Positions 26,662-37,571 of a DNA stretch of 64,000 bases are shown here, in pieces. Source of the stretch: JAJRVM01 sp963700515. Its GTDB lineage: Bacteria > Planctomycetota > Planctomycetia > Pirellulales > Pirellulaceae. Below the pieces are notes generated by a model, which saw only the letters and a list, made by a program, of their open reading frames with translations, was not told where the DNA came from and did not search any database. The stretch is from contig CAVOXY010000004.1 in the NCBI GenBank assembly GCA_963700515.1, forward strand, positions 94,706-158,705, given 5' to 3'. Each line of letters starts with the position of its first letter. Position 1 is the stretch's first letter. Made by a program: the position numbers and the translations under genes.

Positions 26662-29039
26662 GTGAGAATCGCAGTCACACTGTTGCTCGTTTTGTTCGGA
26701 GCGTGGGGAGGGGTCGTGGTGGGCCAGGAGGAGCAGGTCAGGAAGCAACCTGACTACCCCGTGAAGATCGGCAGCTTCCCGCAAGAGGCGCGGACTTTCT
26801 TCAGGCAGGCGGACGGTTTGCCCAGCAACGACGTGTTGGACGTGGTGGTCGGTCCGGACAAGGCCGTCTACGTGGCCACTGCGAAAGGACTCGTAACGCT
26901 CCGCGACGGCGCGCGCAGGTGTGGCAAGCCACGCGGGACCAGGTGGTCTCGAGTGTGGCGGTGGTCCCCACGGGCCACGTCTTTGCGGTGCTGCAAGGCG
27001 CGGTATATCAGCTGGCAAGAGACGGAGCTTCGACGCGGATCGGCGAAGGCCCCGACTCCTCCCATCGTGCGGCCCGCGTGAGCGCTTCGGCCGGGATCTT
27101 GCTCGTCTGCACCGGGACGCGGGTCCGCGCTTATGACGTGTCCGACACGGGCAATCTGACGTCTCGCGGTCAGTGGGAAGCGGAATCGGAGGCCTTGTCC
27201 GTGGCCTGTCATGCGGGTCAGACGGCCATCGGTTCGGCATCGGCATTGAGCGTCAATCGCGGTGGTTCGAACACGGTTGAGTTTCCCGAACAAGGGAAAC
27301 GGCGGTGGGCTCTCGCGCCGGTGGCGGAGTGACCTTTGACGGGGCGGGTCGTTTATGGGCGGTCAGTCCACAGGGCGTGGCCTGCTACGACAACTCTTGG
27401 TCGCTCTATGAGGGGAAGGACGGCTTGCCCTTTAGTGATTTGACCTGCGTGGCGGCCGGAACCGACGGCGCCGTCTGGTTTGGCACAAGTCTGCGCTATC
27501 CGATTCGACGGTAGCCAGTGGTATTACCGACAAGGTCGACGCTGGCTGCCCGATGATCGCGTGCGGGCGATCGCTGTGGATGCGGACGGTGGCGCCTGGA
27601 TCGCCACCGCCGGGGGCTTGGCTCACGTCTATTTCACACCGATGACGCTGGCCGACAAGGCGAGGTTTTTCGAGGAGGAAATCGACAAATACCATCGCCG
27701 CACCGAGTATGGCTACGTGCTCGAGGTCGGCGTGGCGGAACCGGGCCAGAGAACCGGTATCCACCGGAGAGACAGCGACAATGACGGTTTATGGACCAGT
27801 ATGTACGGTGCGGGCGAGTGTTTTGCGTACGCCGCGACGCGCGATCCCGAGGCAAAGCGACGCGCCAAGCAGGCCTTTGAAGCGTTGTGTTTCCTGCAGT
27901 GCGCACCGGTCGGCTCGCAACACGAACCGCCTGCCGGGTTTGTGGCGCGGACCGTGGTCCCCACGACAGAACCCGATCCCAATCAACGAGAAAGCTACAC
28001 GCTCGCAGGCCAGGTCAAACGGCAGGCTTACGACAAACTATGGTGCGCCTATGAGCCGCGATGGCCCACCACCCGCGACGGAAAATATTTCTGGAAGAGC
28101 GATACCAGTTCGGATGAACTGGACGGGCACTACTACTTCTATCCCCTGTACTACGATCTGGTCGCCGAGACCGAAGAGGAAAGAGCACAGGTGCGCGAAG
28201 TGGTGCGCAAGCTCACCGACCACCTGATTACCCATGACTACCGCCTCGTCGACCACGCGGGCGTGACCCGCTGGGGTGACTACAGCCCTCATACTCTCAA
28301 CAACGATCCCCTCTGGTTTGGCGAACGCGGCCTGAAGTCCATCAGCATGCTGGCATACCTGAACGTGGCTTTTCACGTGACCGGCGACGAGAAATACCGC
28401 GCATCACAAGCTGCTGTGCCAGGAACATCATTACCTGCAGAATGCTCTTTGGGGCGAATACCAGCGAGGTATCGGGTCGGGCAACCAATCCGACGATGAG
28501 ATGTTCCTCATGTGCTACTACAACCTCATCAAGTATGAACCGGATCCGCGACTCAAGGCCTGGTGCCTGGCTTCGTTTTCAAACTGGTGGCGGCTGGAGG
28601 AACCCGAAGTGAATCCGTTGTTCAACTTCACCTACGCCGCGTTGGCCATGGGAGAGGAAGTTACCATCCAGTGGGGTACCTTCGATCTCTCACCGTGGCC
28701 GAACTGGTTGGGGGACTCGATCGAGACTCTCAAGCGATTTCCGCTCGATCGATTCAATTGGCGCACCAGAATAGCCATCGCGACGACATCGTGTTTTTGT
28801 CGGAGCACCTGGCCGACGCCTTCGACGACCGAATCCAACGGACGAAAGGGTATCGCGTCAACGGCAAAGTCCTGCCGGTGGACGAACGGCACTTCCAACA
28901 CTGGAATCACGATCCATGGATGCTCGACTACCCCGGCGACGGCCGCAGCCTGGCCGACGGCGCCGTGTACACGCTCGCCTATTATCTCGGGCTGTATCAC
29001 GGGTTCATTGCCCCGGATGGGGGCGAGCCTATTCGCTAG
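26662..29039 (+). CDS. Secreted propeller plus alpha/alpha-toroid protein, broken by about five frameshifts
   Basis: The start is GTG 26662, 7 bases after GGAGGT, followed by a signal peptide (VRIAVTLLLVLFGAWGG). The N-terminal part has repeats typical of two-component-regulator propellers (DGLPSNDVLDVVVGPDKAVY, DGLPFSDLTCVAAG, DDRVRAIAVDADGGAWIAT). The C-terminal part is helical and Trp/Tyr-rich (SMYGAGECFAYAATRDPEAK, GYRVNGKVLPVDERHF), like alpha/alpha-toroid carbohydrate-active or epimerase-like domains. Frame changes occur near 26910, 27320, 27495, 28400 and 28775. The first is a GC dinucleotide expansion, and joining all segments gives about 790 residues. It may be a pseudogene or sequence error. 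Function is unknown. Confidence 0.6.
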
Positions 29040-29554
29040 TGTGGCGGCCGTGTTGCCGCGTGGTTGGGGTAGCGTCCGAGAGCCTCCAGCCCAACGTTCG
29101 CCACGAGTTCCCCGGACGCACCTCCGCTGTGATTGGATGAAGTTCGATTCCCCCGTTTGTTCCCTGGCATGACGAACCGTATCAGTCGCCAGGTGCATGG
29201 AAATTTCCCTCCGAGTGTCCAGTCCGCCCCACGCAGCGGGCTTGACGCTTGGCTTGTCGCTTCGCCGTGGTGGCTGCCAAGTGGCACATCGGCGAAGGTT
29301 GCCGGTCGCGACCGGCAACTTCTGCGCCTCAGTCGAGTACGTGCCGCCAGGATCGCCGCTCGTCAAAGGAACGGCTGCAGCGATCGCAAAGGCACTTCTG
29401 TTCCTGTCTTAGTGAGGCTAGCACGTCTTGCCGGCACATGCTTTCTCAGCGATTGGCCCGATCCTTGCATGAGGGACTGTTCGGTGGTGGACTAGGCAGC
29501 GATGATCGCTGCGCCAGGTGAATGCCGGCAGGGAGTTGGCAGAGAGGTGATGCC
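29040..29554. other. 515-base intergenic region before the flagellar genes
   Basis: No supported gene. It contains the sigma-54 promoter candidate at 29454-29470 and the Shine-Dalgarno of flgF (agaggtg, about 29542-29549). Open frames on both strands lack recognisable features. Confidence 0.5.
29454..29470 (+). promoter_or_regulatory. Sigma-54 (-24/-12) promoter candidate for the flg genes
   Basis: TGGCCCG-ATCC-TTGCAT. GG and GC are exactly 10 bases apart, and only one defined position departs from TGGCACG-N4-TTGCA. It stands about 85 bases before flgF ATG. Sigma-54 control of rod and hook genes is well known in other bacteria; here it is inferred from the motif alone. Confidence 0.65.
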
Positions 29555-30307
29555 ATGGATTACGGACTATATGTGGCTGCGGCGGGGGCGGACGCGCAAA
29601 GCAAACGCATGGAAGTGTTGTCGCACAACATGGCGAACGTGGACACTCCGGGCTTCAAGGAAGAATTGGCGGTGCTGCAGGCGCGATACAGCCGAGCGAT
29701 CCGCGATGGAGCCGACTATCCGGGTAGTCGCGGCATCAACGACCTGGGGAGTGGCGTGTCGATGACGGAGACGATCACCAACTTTGCTCCGGGTTTGTCC
29801 AAAAAGACCGACATGAAATGGGACGTGGCGATCAACGGAGACGGTTTTTTCACGGTGGATGACAACGGTCAGCAACTGCTGACTCGAGCCGGCAACTTTC
29901 AGGTTAACGCCAAGGGGGAGCTTCTCACACAGCAGGGCTTCAAGGTCCTTTCGTCCGAGGGGACCCCGATCGTGATCAATCCCAACATGCCCACGAAGTT
30001 TCACGAAGATGGCTTGTTGGCTCATAGCGGCGGCGGCGAGTTTCTCGCCCTGGTCAAACCCCATTCGCTGGGAGACCTGGTGCGTGTGGGGGAAAACACC
30101 TTTCGCCCTCTGGGACCCGTCACGCCGGTGCCCGTTGAAGAGCGTCAAGTCAAACCGGGATTCCTCGAAATGTCGGGGGTTCGGCCGATGCCGTCGATGG
30201 TGGAGTTGATTGAAACGTCACGCGCATACGAGGCCAACGTCAAAATGATCCAGAGTCATGACCAGATGACCGGGTCGTTGATCAACCGGATATTACAGAC
30301 ACGATAA
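29555..30307 (+). CDS. flgF: Flagellar basal-body rod protein FlgF
   Basis: 250 residues from ATG 29555, intact. The N-terminal helix with ASN-type motif (MEVLSHNMANVDTPGFKEEL) and the C-terminal helix (ELIETSRAYEANVKMIQSHD) are the paired coiled-coil segments shared by rod/hook proteins. The region between is a single compact D1 domain. FlgF forms the proximal rod in the periplasm. FlgF and FlgG are distinguished here by order (FlgF first) and by FlgG-like features in the next gene. The frame upstream to 29522 is open but lacks a good start. Confidence 0.85.
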   Translation: MDYGLYVAAAGADAQSKRMEVLSHNMANVDTPGFKEELAVLQARYSRAIRDGADYPGSRGINDLGSGVSMTETITNFAPGLSKKTDMKWDVAINGDGFFTVDDNGQQLLTRAGNFQVNAKGELLTQQGFKVLSSEGTPIVINPNMPTKFHEDGLLAHSGGGEFLALVKPHSLGDLVRVGENTFRPLGPVTPVPVEERQVKPGFLEMSGVRPMPSMVELIETSRAYEANVKMIQSHDQMTGSLINRILQTR

Positions 30308-30374
30308 GAAGGCCCTTCGCAGGGGGGCGGTTGACAGACACCGGCCTACGCCCGTAGCGGCAGCGCCGATCATG

Positions 30375-30404
30375 CTGCCAGACGAGCTCGCGTTCGTCTG
30401 GCAG
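30375..30404 (+). terminator. Perfect 11-bp hairpin between flgF and flgG
   Basis: ctgccagacga (30375-30385) pairs perfectly with tcgtctggcag (30394-30404) around an 8-base loop. No T-run follows. It may attenuate read-through or stabilise the flgF mRNA end rather than fully terminate, since flgG has no obvious promoter. Confidence 0.5.
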
Positions 30405-30450
30405 TCACAGCAGGACAGAACTGTGCAGTAGGCAAGTAGCGAGGAATTCG

Positions 30451-31254
30451 ATGAGTGTTCAAACGCTATATACCGCCGCCACCGGCATGGAGGCGATGGA
30501 AACGAAGTTGGACGTGATCGCCAATAATCTGGCGAACGTCAATACGACGGCATACAAAGCGGCCCGCGCCAACTTTGAAGACCTGTTTTACAGACAGGAG
30601 GTGATGCCCGGTACGACGGATGAATCGGGAGGCATTACGGCCACGGGAACCGCCATTGGACTGGGAACCGCGGTTTCGAGCACTCAGACGGATTTCCGCC
30701 AGGGTGCGTTTCTGGACACGGGCAATCCCTTGGATGTGGCGATTGTCGGAGCCGGGTTCTTTCAGGTTCAGGATGTGGACGGTTCCACGGTCTACAGCCG
30801 GGCAGGCAATTTCAGCATCAATCGCGACGGCGCTTTGGTGGTTGGGTCGGCCGCGGTGGGGCGTCTGCTGCAACCGAATATCACGATTCCGGACGGGGCC
30901 GAAAACATCTCGATAACGTCGGAGGGACGAGTCCTGTACCAGCTGACGGGCGACACCACGGCCCAGGATGCCGGCCAGTTGCAGCTGGCCACTTTCATCG
31001 ACCCCGAAGGTCTGTTGAAGCTGGGTGAGAACCTCTATTCCGAGACGGAAGCGTCGGGGACCGCTCAAGTGGCAATTCCCGGGCAAGACGGAACCGGGAT
31101 CTTGAAGTCGGGCATGCTGGAAGCTTCGAATGTCAATCCGGTAACCGAGCTGATCGATCTGATCACGACGCAACGTTCGTTTGAGTTGAATTCCCAAGCG
31201 GTCCAGGCGGGCGACCAGATCCTGCAACTTGTGGCCAACCTGCGACGCTACTAG
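30451..31254 (+). CDS. flgG: Flagellar distal rod protein FlgG
   Basis: 267 residues, intact and of family length (about 260). Motifs are LYTAATGMEAMETKLDVIANN at the N-terminus, LDVAIVGAGFFQVQ, the FlgG-specific central GTSG-like loop, and LIDLITTQRSFELNSQAVQAG at the C-terminus. GAGGAATTCG precedes the ATG. FlgG forms the distal rod crossing the periplasm through the P and L rings encoded downstream. Confidence 0.93.
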   Translation: MSVQTLYTAATGMEAMETKLDVIANNLANVNTTAYKAARANFEDLFYRQEVMPGTTDESGGITATGTAIGLGTAVSSTQTDFRQGAFLDTGNPLDVAIVGAGFFQVQDVDGSTVYSRAGNFSINRDGALVVGSAAVGRLLQPNITIPDGAENISITSEGRVLYQLTGDTTAQDAGQLQLATFIDPEGLLKLGENLYSETEASGTAQVAIPGQDGTGILKSGMLEASNVNPVTELIDLITTQRSFELNSQAVQAGDQILQLVANLRRY

Positions 31255-31325
31255 ACACCAGTCCAACACCGTGCATGACAGGACGAACAATGTGGCACGA
31301 TATGCGTGAGCTGGGAATGCCGACG

Positions 31326-32446
31326 ATGAAACGACTGGTGGTGGGGATCATCGTCTTGCCACTGCTATCGGCGCTGCTTCTGCCGGTCCCGGCCGCCGCG
31401 TGGGAAATCGAGTTGCGCGGGGAGGTGATCAATCGTGCGGCGGTGGTGCGACTGGGAGATGTGGCGACGATCTCGGGGCTCGGTGACGAGGATGCTGAAT
31501 CCGTCCGCCAGATCGTCCTGGCCCCCGGCCCCAGCAGGTCGTATAGCCGCAATTTGACTGCCAGCCAAATTCGCAAGATGCTCCTGCAGCGCGGCGTTGA
31601 GCTGGACGGATGCCAGCTGCGTGGCGCCTCGCGCTGCATCGTTTCTTTCGACGCCGGGGACCGCCTGGCGATGACGGCGGCGCCCGCCGCTGAGTTAAAT
31701 GTCGTTTCGCCGACGGTGAATCCGCGGAAGGTCGTGCGGCCCGCGAGTTACCGCTCGACAGGTGGCAGTGAGATCGTCAAATCGATCGAACAACGACTCG
31801 CGGAGGTGGTCCAGGCCCGCCTGCAGCAGTTGTCGGACGCTGCGACGCCTTGGAGCGTTAATGTGACGATTCAGCGTCAGTCTTTGAAGGACGTCCCGCA
31901 GCCGTTTCGCAGCGTGACCGTCGAGGGACTCGAAACGGCTGATGACGGAAGTCATCGACTGGTGGCGTGCTTCGTCGCGAGCGAAGGCATGGTACGCGTA
32001 CCGATTCAGGCTGACTGTCGCCCGCATGGTGCAGCGAGTCGTTCCCGTCCGTCCGCTCGAGCGGGGTGAGGTATTGCTCGCCAGCGATGTGGAACTCCGG
32101 CACGTGGTAGACCCGTCAGACAAGTAGTGCGGTGGTGACACGCATCGACGACGTGGTGGGGCGTCAGGTTCAGCTGCCGATGAAGGCGGGTGAGCCGATA
32201 AATGTCGCGGTTCTGCAGAAGCCGATCCTGGTCAAGCGGCGCGACACGATTGAAGTTGTAGCGCGACGCGGCGGCGTAACCGTCAAGATGCAGGCGCGCG
32301 CGATCGACGACGGGGCTGAAGGCGATACGATTGCCGTCGAAAGACTGGATGGATCCAAATCGCGATTCCTGGCCCGCGTGGCTGGCTATCAGTCGGCTGA
32401 AGTGTTTGTCAGTGGCATGTCCGCCAATCCAGTCACCGAGCGGTAG
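31326..32446 (+). CDS. flgA: Flagellar P-ring assembly chaperone FlgA (frameshifted)
   Basis: Start at ATG 31326 (MKRLVVGIIVLPLLSALLLP, a signal peptide); ATGs at 31317 and 31275 are alternatives. Two single extra bases break it: after GCT GAC near 32016, and after AAG near 32127, where the unshifted frame hits TAG. Joined, it gives about 372 residues, ending in the SAF/FlgA domain (VPVRPLERGEVLLASDVELR, then VVGRQVQLPMKAGEPIN). FlgA escorts FlgI subunits to the P ring in the periplasm, consistent with flgI two genes on. It is longer than enterobacterial FlgA because of an extra N-terminal domain. Confidence 0.82.
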
Positions 32447-32570
32447 GAAGGTCGTCAGGTGTCGTGCGGTCAGCACTGACACGACGACGGCTGCGACACA
32501 CTTCCTGTCCACGCCAAGATGACAAATAGGGGATCGGGACGAGCGTTTCCGATCTGGATGAGGAATGATC

Positions 32571-33324
32571 ATGAAGAAGAATCTGCTCTGGCTGGTAGGC
32601 GTGCTCGGTCTGCTCCTGCTCCACTCGGCGCAAGTCGCGTGGGGACAGAATTCGAGTTTGTTTGCGCGACGGCCGCTCGCTGCTCAGTTGACGCCCGGAG
32701 AAAGCCCTCACGGCGGCGAAATCGTGGAGCGTGGCATGGCCGATGCAACCATCGACGATCCCGATTTGATGCTCAGGGATGGTAGTTGGACATACGCTCC
32801 CCTGCCGCCCTCCCAAAGAGATTCAGAAGCATGACGTCGTCAGCGTGCGGGTCGATGTACTGGCCCGGATGGCAGCCGACGGGGAACTGCGGCGGCGGAA
32901 GGATGCCCGCTATGACGCGCGGCTAAAGGACTGGATCACCCTGCAAGGACTTCGCTCCGTCCGGCCTGACCCGCAAAGCGAGGGAGAGCCACGAATGCGC
33001 GGTGAGTTGAGATCGGACTACCGAGCGATCGGTGAATTGGAGACGAGCGAGTCGCTGGCATTCAATCTGGCCTGTGAAGTCGTCGACATCCGTCCCAACG
33101 GAAATCTCGTGTTGGAGGGACGATCCAAGATTGTGATCGGCGACGAATGCTGGTTCTGCGTGCTGTCGGGGCTCTGCCGTCCCGAGTCGATTGGCCCGAA
33201 CAACGTCGTGCTCTCCCGCGACATCATCAATCTTGACATTCGCAAAGATGAGACGGGGAGCGTCGCGTCCGGTTACCAGCGCGGCTGGTTCCAGAAGATC
33301 TTTGATTTGTTTCAGCCGTTCTAG
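32571..33324 (+). CDS. flgH: Flagellar L-ring protein FlgH (frameshifted)
   Basis: ATG 32571 (or 32565) opens a signal peptide (MKKNLLWLVGVLGLLLLHS). One extra base near 32810 (CCG CCC, T, CCC AAA) separates it from KHDVVSVRVDVLARM. The combined length is about 250 residues, close to FlgH. Core motifs include ACEVVDIRPNGNLVLEGR and RDIINLDIRKDET, matching the FlgH beta-barrel. FlgH forms the outer-membrane L ring. The usual lipoprotein Cys after the signal peptide is not visible: the junction reads AWGQNSS. Confidence 0.85.
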
Positions 33325-33397
33325 GCAGCCGCGCCGAGACAAGATGCTCACGGTTTCAGACTGCTACTCTTCCCATCCCAAAAGCTTTTGCCAGCAC

Positions 33398-34637
33398 ATG
33401 AAGCGGACCGAGATGACCTCCTCCATTGATCAGAACACCGTCTCCTTGCACCACCGCCGGTTGGCCACGAGCTCGTGGAGCCATGCCGGAAGCCACACGT
33501 TCGTGCAGGCCGGCATGCTCGTGACGGGGCACGGTATTTCCACTTGCGTAACCCTCGCACTGTTCATGGTCCTCGTGTTGCCTGTCAGCGGTGGCAGTTT
33601 GGCGTGGGGCGTCTTGAAGGTCGGGGATATTTGCCGCCTGAAAGGCCAGGAACGCAACACGCTGCAAGGAATGGGGCTGGTCGTGGGCCTGAAAGGTACT
33701 GGTGACGGGGCGTTCAGCCCGACGGCACTAAGCCTGATGCAGATCATGAACAACATGGGGATTCCCATGACCAGCGGGGTGCACGGCGAGCGGTACGAAA
33801 GGCAAGAGTGCGGGGCCGGAATTGAAAGACGCCAAGAACGTGGCCCTGGTCGTCGTGACGGCCGAAGTCCCGGAACAAGGGGGTCGGCAAGGGGATGAGT
33901 TTGATTGTACGGTCAGCGCCGTCAACGCCAAGAGCCTCAAAGGTGGCACGCTGCTGCTGGCACCCATGCTGGGCCCCCTTCCCCCGGGAGAACATCCCGA
34001 GAACGCGCGCATCTATGCTTTCGCCCGCGGTCGTATTCAGCTGGACGACCCCGACAACACGACCACCGCCAAGATCCCTGTCGGTTGTCGGTTGGAGGCG
34101 ACTCTGATGAACCCGTTCGTCAAGGACAACAAGATCACGCTGGTGCTGAATCGCTTTCATGCTCGATTTGCGGTGGCAGACGAAGTCGCGATGAAAATCA
34201 ACGAGACGCCAGGCGTTAGTTCCCGCACCGAAGTGGCGCGGGCGATCGATCAATTGAGCATCGAAGTCACCATCCCCGAACAGTATCGCACCCGACCGGT
34301 CGAATTTGCCTCGATGGTGCTGCAATTGTCGCTGCCGGAAATTCCCGACGTGGCTACCGTCGTCGTGAACGAAACCACGGGGGTCATCGCCATGAGTGCC
34401 GATCTGGAAATCGAAGCCAACGCCGTGACGCATCAGAACATGGTCGTGGAAATCGGCAACGGCGCCTCGGCCAGCAATTTCGTGGCCCTCGATCCTTCCG
34501 AGAACACTTCAGCACCCACACTGCAGGCGCTAGTGCAAGCACTCAACGCGCTGCGGGTGCCGGCCAAGGACATGATTGCCATCATTCGGAGCCTGGATCG
34601 CAAAGGCGCGATTCATGGACGTGTGATCTACGAATAA
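33398..34637 (+). CDS. flgI: Flagellar P-ring protein FlgI (frameshifted)
   Basis: The start is uncertain: ATG 33398 (MKRTEMTSS) or ATG 33344, both giving a long N-region before the hydrophobic ALFMVLVLPVSGG segment. The FlgI core starts at VLKVGDICRLKGQERNTLQG, with MGLVVGLKGTGDG. A single extra base near 33800-33815 separates MGIPMTSGV from ELKDAKNVALVVVTAEVP. After it come VNETTGVIAMSADLEIEANAV and the C-terminus LRVPAKDMIAIIRSLDRKGA. The joined length is about 412 residues, slightly longer than usual (365) because of the N-terminal extension. Confidence 0.87.
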
Positions 34638-34655
34638 CGCCGGAAGGATAACCCT

Positions 34656-35537
34656 ATGGATATCACCTCGCTCGCCACCACTGCGTTCGAGGCTTCTTCA
34701 CGTCTGGCGATCGGAACCCGCTGTGGCAAATTAAAGAATGCGAACAAGTTGAAGGAGGAGAAGGACGACACGGAACTCCGGAAAGCCTTCCAGGATTTCG
34801 TCGGTCAGACGTTCTTCGGTCAGATGTTGAGCGCCATGCGCAAGACCGTCGACAAACCCGCCTACCTGCACGGTGGGCGGACGGAAGAAGTCTTTCAGGC
34901 CCAACTCGATCAAGTCCTCTCCGAGAAGCTGAGCGACGCCAGCGCGGAGACCTTTTCCGGACCGATGTACGATCTGTTCAAATTGCAGAGGCGCGAAGTC
35001 GTCATGACATTAACCCTGGAACCCTTGGCGGAAACTATGAATCGCCCGATTTCAGACCATTCGTGGGAAAGTGACCTGGCCGGCCTGCTCGAAGATCTGA
35101 CGCAGGTCCAGGAAGAACTGCTCGCCGTCCTCGGGCGCAAACGCCAATGTATGGCCGCCGGCGATCTGCGTGGCATGAAAGAGCTGCAGCCGGCCGAACA
35201 AGCACTCTGTGACCGGCTACAGGTCTGCCACGATCGCCGTGGCGAACTGCTGCAAGAGGCGGCGCAAGATGGAATGCCGACTGGTAGTCTGGGCGGTCTG
35301 GCGTCACTGCTGAAACCACATGGGAGAACGGGATCTGGGCAGGGAAGTCAAACAGGCGGCCTCCGGATGAGCCTTTTGCAGCACAATTGCCTGGTCAACT
35401 GGGTGCTTGCACAAAAAGCGCTCCTGCATGCTTCACAGATGTTGGAGATTATTGCGACCGGTGGTCGATTACAGCCAACGTATGGCAACCGTGCGGGTCG
35501 TACCGCAAGTGGCGCATTGGTTGACCAGGAGGCATGA
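34656..35537 (+). CDS. Rod-binding protein FlgJ fused to FlgN-like chaperone
   Basis: 293 residues in one uninterrupted frame. Residues 44-110 form the FlgJ N-terminal rod-binding domain (FQDFVGQTFFGQMLSAMRKT, then HGGRTEEVFQAQLDQ). Residues about 128-290 are a FlgN-like helical export chaperone (DLTQVQEELLAVLGRKRQ, LLQHNCLVNWVLAQKALLH, LEIIATGGRLQPTYG). The muramidase domain of enterobacterial FlgJ is absent. In related genomes I expect two adjacent genes; here the FlgJ stop is missing and the likely FlgN start (ATG 35005 or 35038) is in frame. This could be a true fusion or an indel. Confidence 0.75.
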   Translation: MDITSLATTAFEASSRLAIGTRCGKLKNANKLKEEKDDTELRKAFQDFVGQTFFGQMLSAMRKTVDKPAYLHGGRTEEVFQAQLDQVLSEKLSDASAETFSGPMYDLFKLQRREVVMTLTLEPLAETMNRPISDHSWESDLAGLLEDLTQVQEELLAVLGRKRQCMAAGDLRGMKELQPAEQALCDRLQVCHDRRGELLQEAAQDGMPTGSLGGLASLLKPHGRTGSGQGSQTGGLRMSLLQHNCLVNWVLAQKALLHASQMLEIIATGGRLQPTYGNRAGRTASGALVDQEA

Positions 35538-35799
35538 GTAGTTCGGCGACGAGAGAGTAGGTGAGTGTCGATCGAGACTACGGACCAATCGAATGACGAA
35601 ATCTAAGCCCCCGACCAGCGTGCAATGACAGAATCGTGCTTCGTGGCTGGACATTCGTGGCTTGGTCGAATCGGATTCGATCTGTTTGGTTGCGGATCGC
35701 GGGACTTCGGCGCACTTTAGCCGCGGTGCTGGCACGTGGGACTCGCTCCTAGGGCAAGGACTCCGTTTCTGACTTTTGCTGAGGTACGTTTGTGCGGTC

Positions 35800-37502
35800 A
35801 TGACACTACTGTCCACCATCCAGATGGCCAAGAACGCCTTGTTTGCCTGCGCAAACGGGCGTCCAGGTGGCTGCCAACAACATCGCCAACGCGAACACGC
35901 CGGGCTATGTACGCGAGCGGATGTTGGTGGCTCCCGCGCCGACGCAGCGGTTGGGCGGGACGATTGTGGCGGGCAACGGCGTGCAGGTGCAGGGTATTGT
36001 CCGCCAGGTCGACGAATATCTGCAGCAGCGGCTGCGCACGGCGACCAGCGACATGGCCAGTGGCGAGGCGCAGGAGCAGATTTTCGTCGAACTGGAGTCG
36101 GCGATTGGCGAGCTATCGGACAACGACTTGAGCACGGCACTGACCAGCTTCTTCAACAGCATCAACGACGTATTGAATCAGCCTGAAGACCCTGCCGTGC
36201 GCAACCTGGCGGTCCTGCGCGGTGAAGGCTTGGCCAACGAGATCCAGCAGCTGGATGCACAGGTGCAAGATTTGCGCGGGATGACCAACGACCGGATCAT
36301 CCATGCCGCCAACGACATCAATCAGTTGGTGACGGAGATTGCCAAGTTAAACGGGCAGATTGTCGAGACGGAGCAGGGGGGGATGATCGTCAGTGATGCG
36401 GTGGGACTGCGCGACAAGCGGGACCAGGCGTTGGCAGACTTGGCGCGGATCATCAACATCAACGTGGACGAACAGGCCAGCGGCGCGGTGAACGTCTTCG
36501 TGGGAGGGGACTACCTGGTATTTGACGGTACCACGCAGTTGGTGAAGGCTGTCCCGCAGGTGGATCGCGGTCTGTCGGCGGTGGAATTGCGGTTGAGCAA
36601 CTCGGATTCGGTACTGAATGCCTCCTCCGGTGAAGTGGCCGGCCTGCTGACTGCTCGGGACGAGATCCTGGCTGGGTTTCTCGACCAGCTCGATTCATTC
36701 ACCGGCTCTTTGATCTTTGAATTCAACAAGCTGCACGCGTCGGGGCAGGGACTGAGCGGTTACGATGAAATAACTTCGGAGCACGGCATCGACCAAACGG
36801 GAGTGCCGCTGGACGAAGCGGGCCTGGCGTTCACGCCACGTTCACGGTTCGTTTCAGGTGGAGATGGTCAATCAGTCGACCGGCCTGCGGACGACGCACG
36901 AAGTGCAGGTCAAGTTGGCCGGCATGGATGATGACACGACCTATCAGAGTCTGACGGCATCGCTCAATGCCATCGACGGGTTGTCGGCCGAGATCCAGTC
37001 AAATGGACAGTTGCGTTTGCGCAGTACATCGGCGGATCAGGTATTCACGTTTTCGAGCGATTCGAGCGGTGTGCTGGCCGCGTTGGGGATCAACTCCTTC
37101 TTCACCGGTACCGTCGGATCAGACATTCAGGTGCGGCAAACGCTGCTGCAAGATCCCGGCAAATTAGCCGTCAGCCAGGGAGGGATTGGCGCCGACACGC
37201 GCAACGGAGAGCGGCTGGCGAATCTGCTGACGACGCCGCTGGAATCACGCGGCGGATCGACGCTGGCCCAGGTTTACGAGAAATGGATGGGCGAAACGGC
37301 TCAGTCTTCCGCGCTGGCCCAAGCCGTGGCGGAAGGATACCGATCGTTTCAGGCGACGCTGGAGGGCGAGCATTTGGGATTGAGCGGTGTCAGTCTGGAC
37401 GAAGAGGCCGTCAATATGCTGACCTATCAGCGTTCCTATCAAGCTGCGGCGAAGGTGATCAGTACGATCAGCGACTTGCTCGAGGTGCTGGTCAATCTGT
37501 GA
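35800..37502 (+). CDS. flgK: Flagellar hook-filament junction protein FlgK (frameshifted)
   Basis: ATG 35800 opens MTLLSTIQMAKNALFA. An extra T near 35854 shifts the frame before QTGVQVAANNIANANTPGY, and an extra C near 36839 shifts it before VHGSFQVEMVNQSTG. Removing both gives about 566 residues, normal for FlgK. The N-terminal rod-type helix, central domains and the C-terminus (EEAVNMLTYQRSYQAAAKV, then TISDLLEVLVNL) are present. FlgK caps the hook where FlgL and the filament attach. It starts 262 bases after the FlgJ/FlgN gene. Confidence 0.9.
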
Positions 37503-37571
37503 TGGAGCCCTCGATCGCGCGGCGCAATTTGGAATCAAGTCGTAACAGAAACAGGTGGGGCGCGGATCAAC

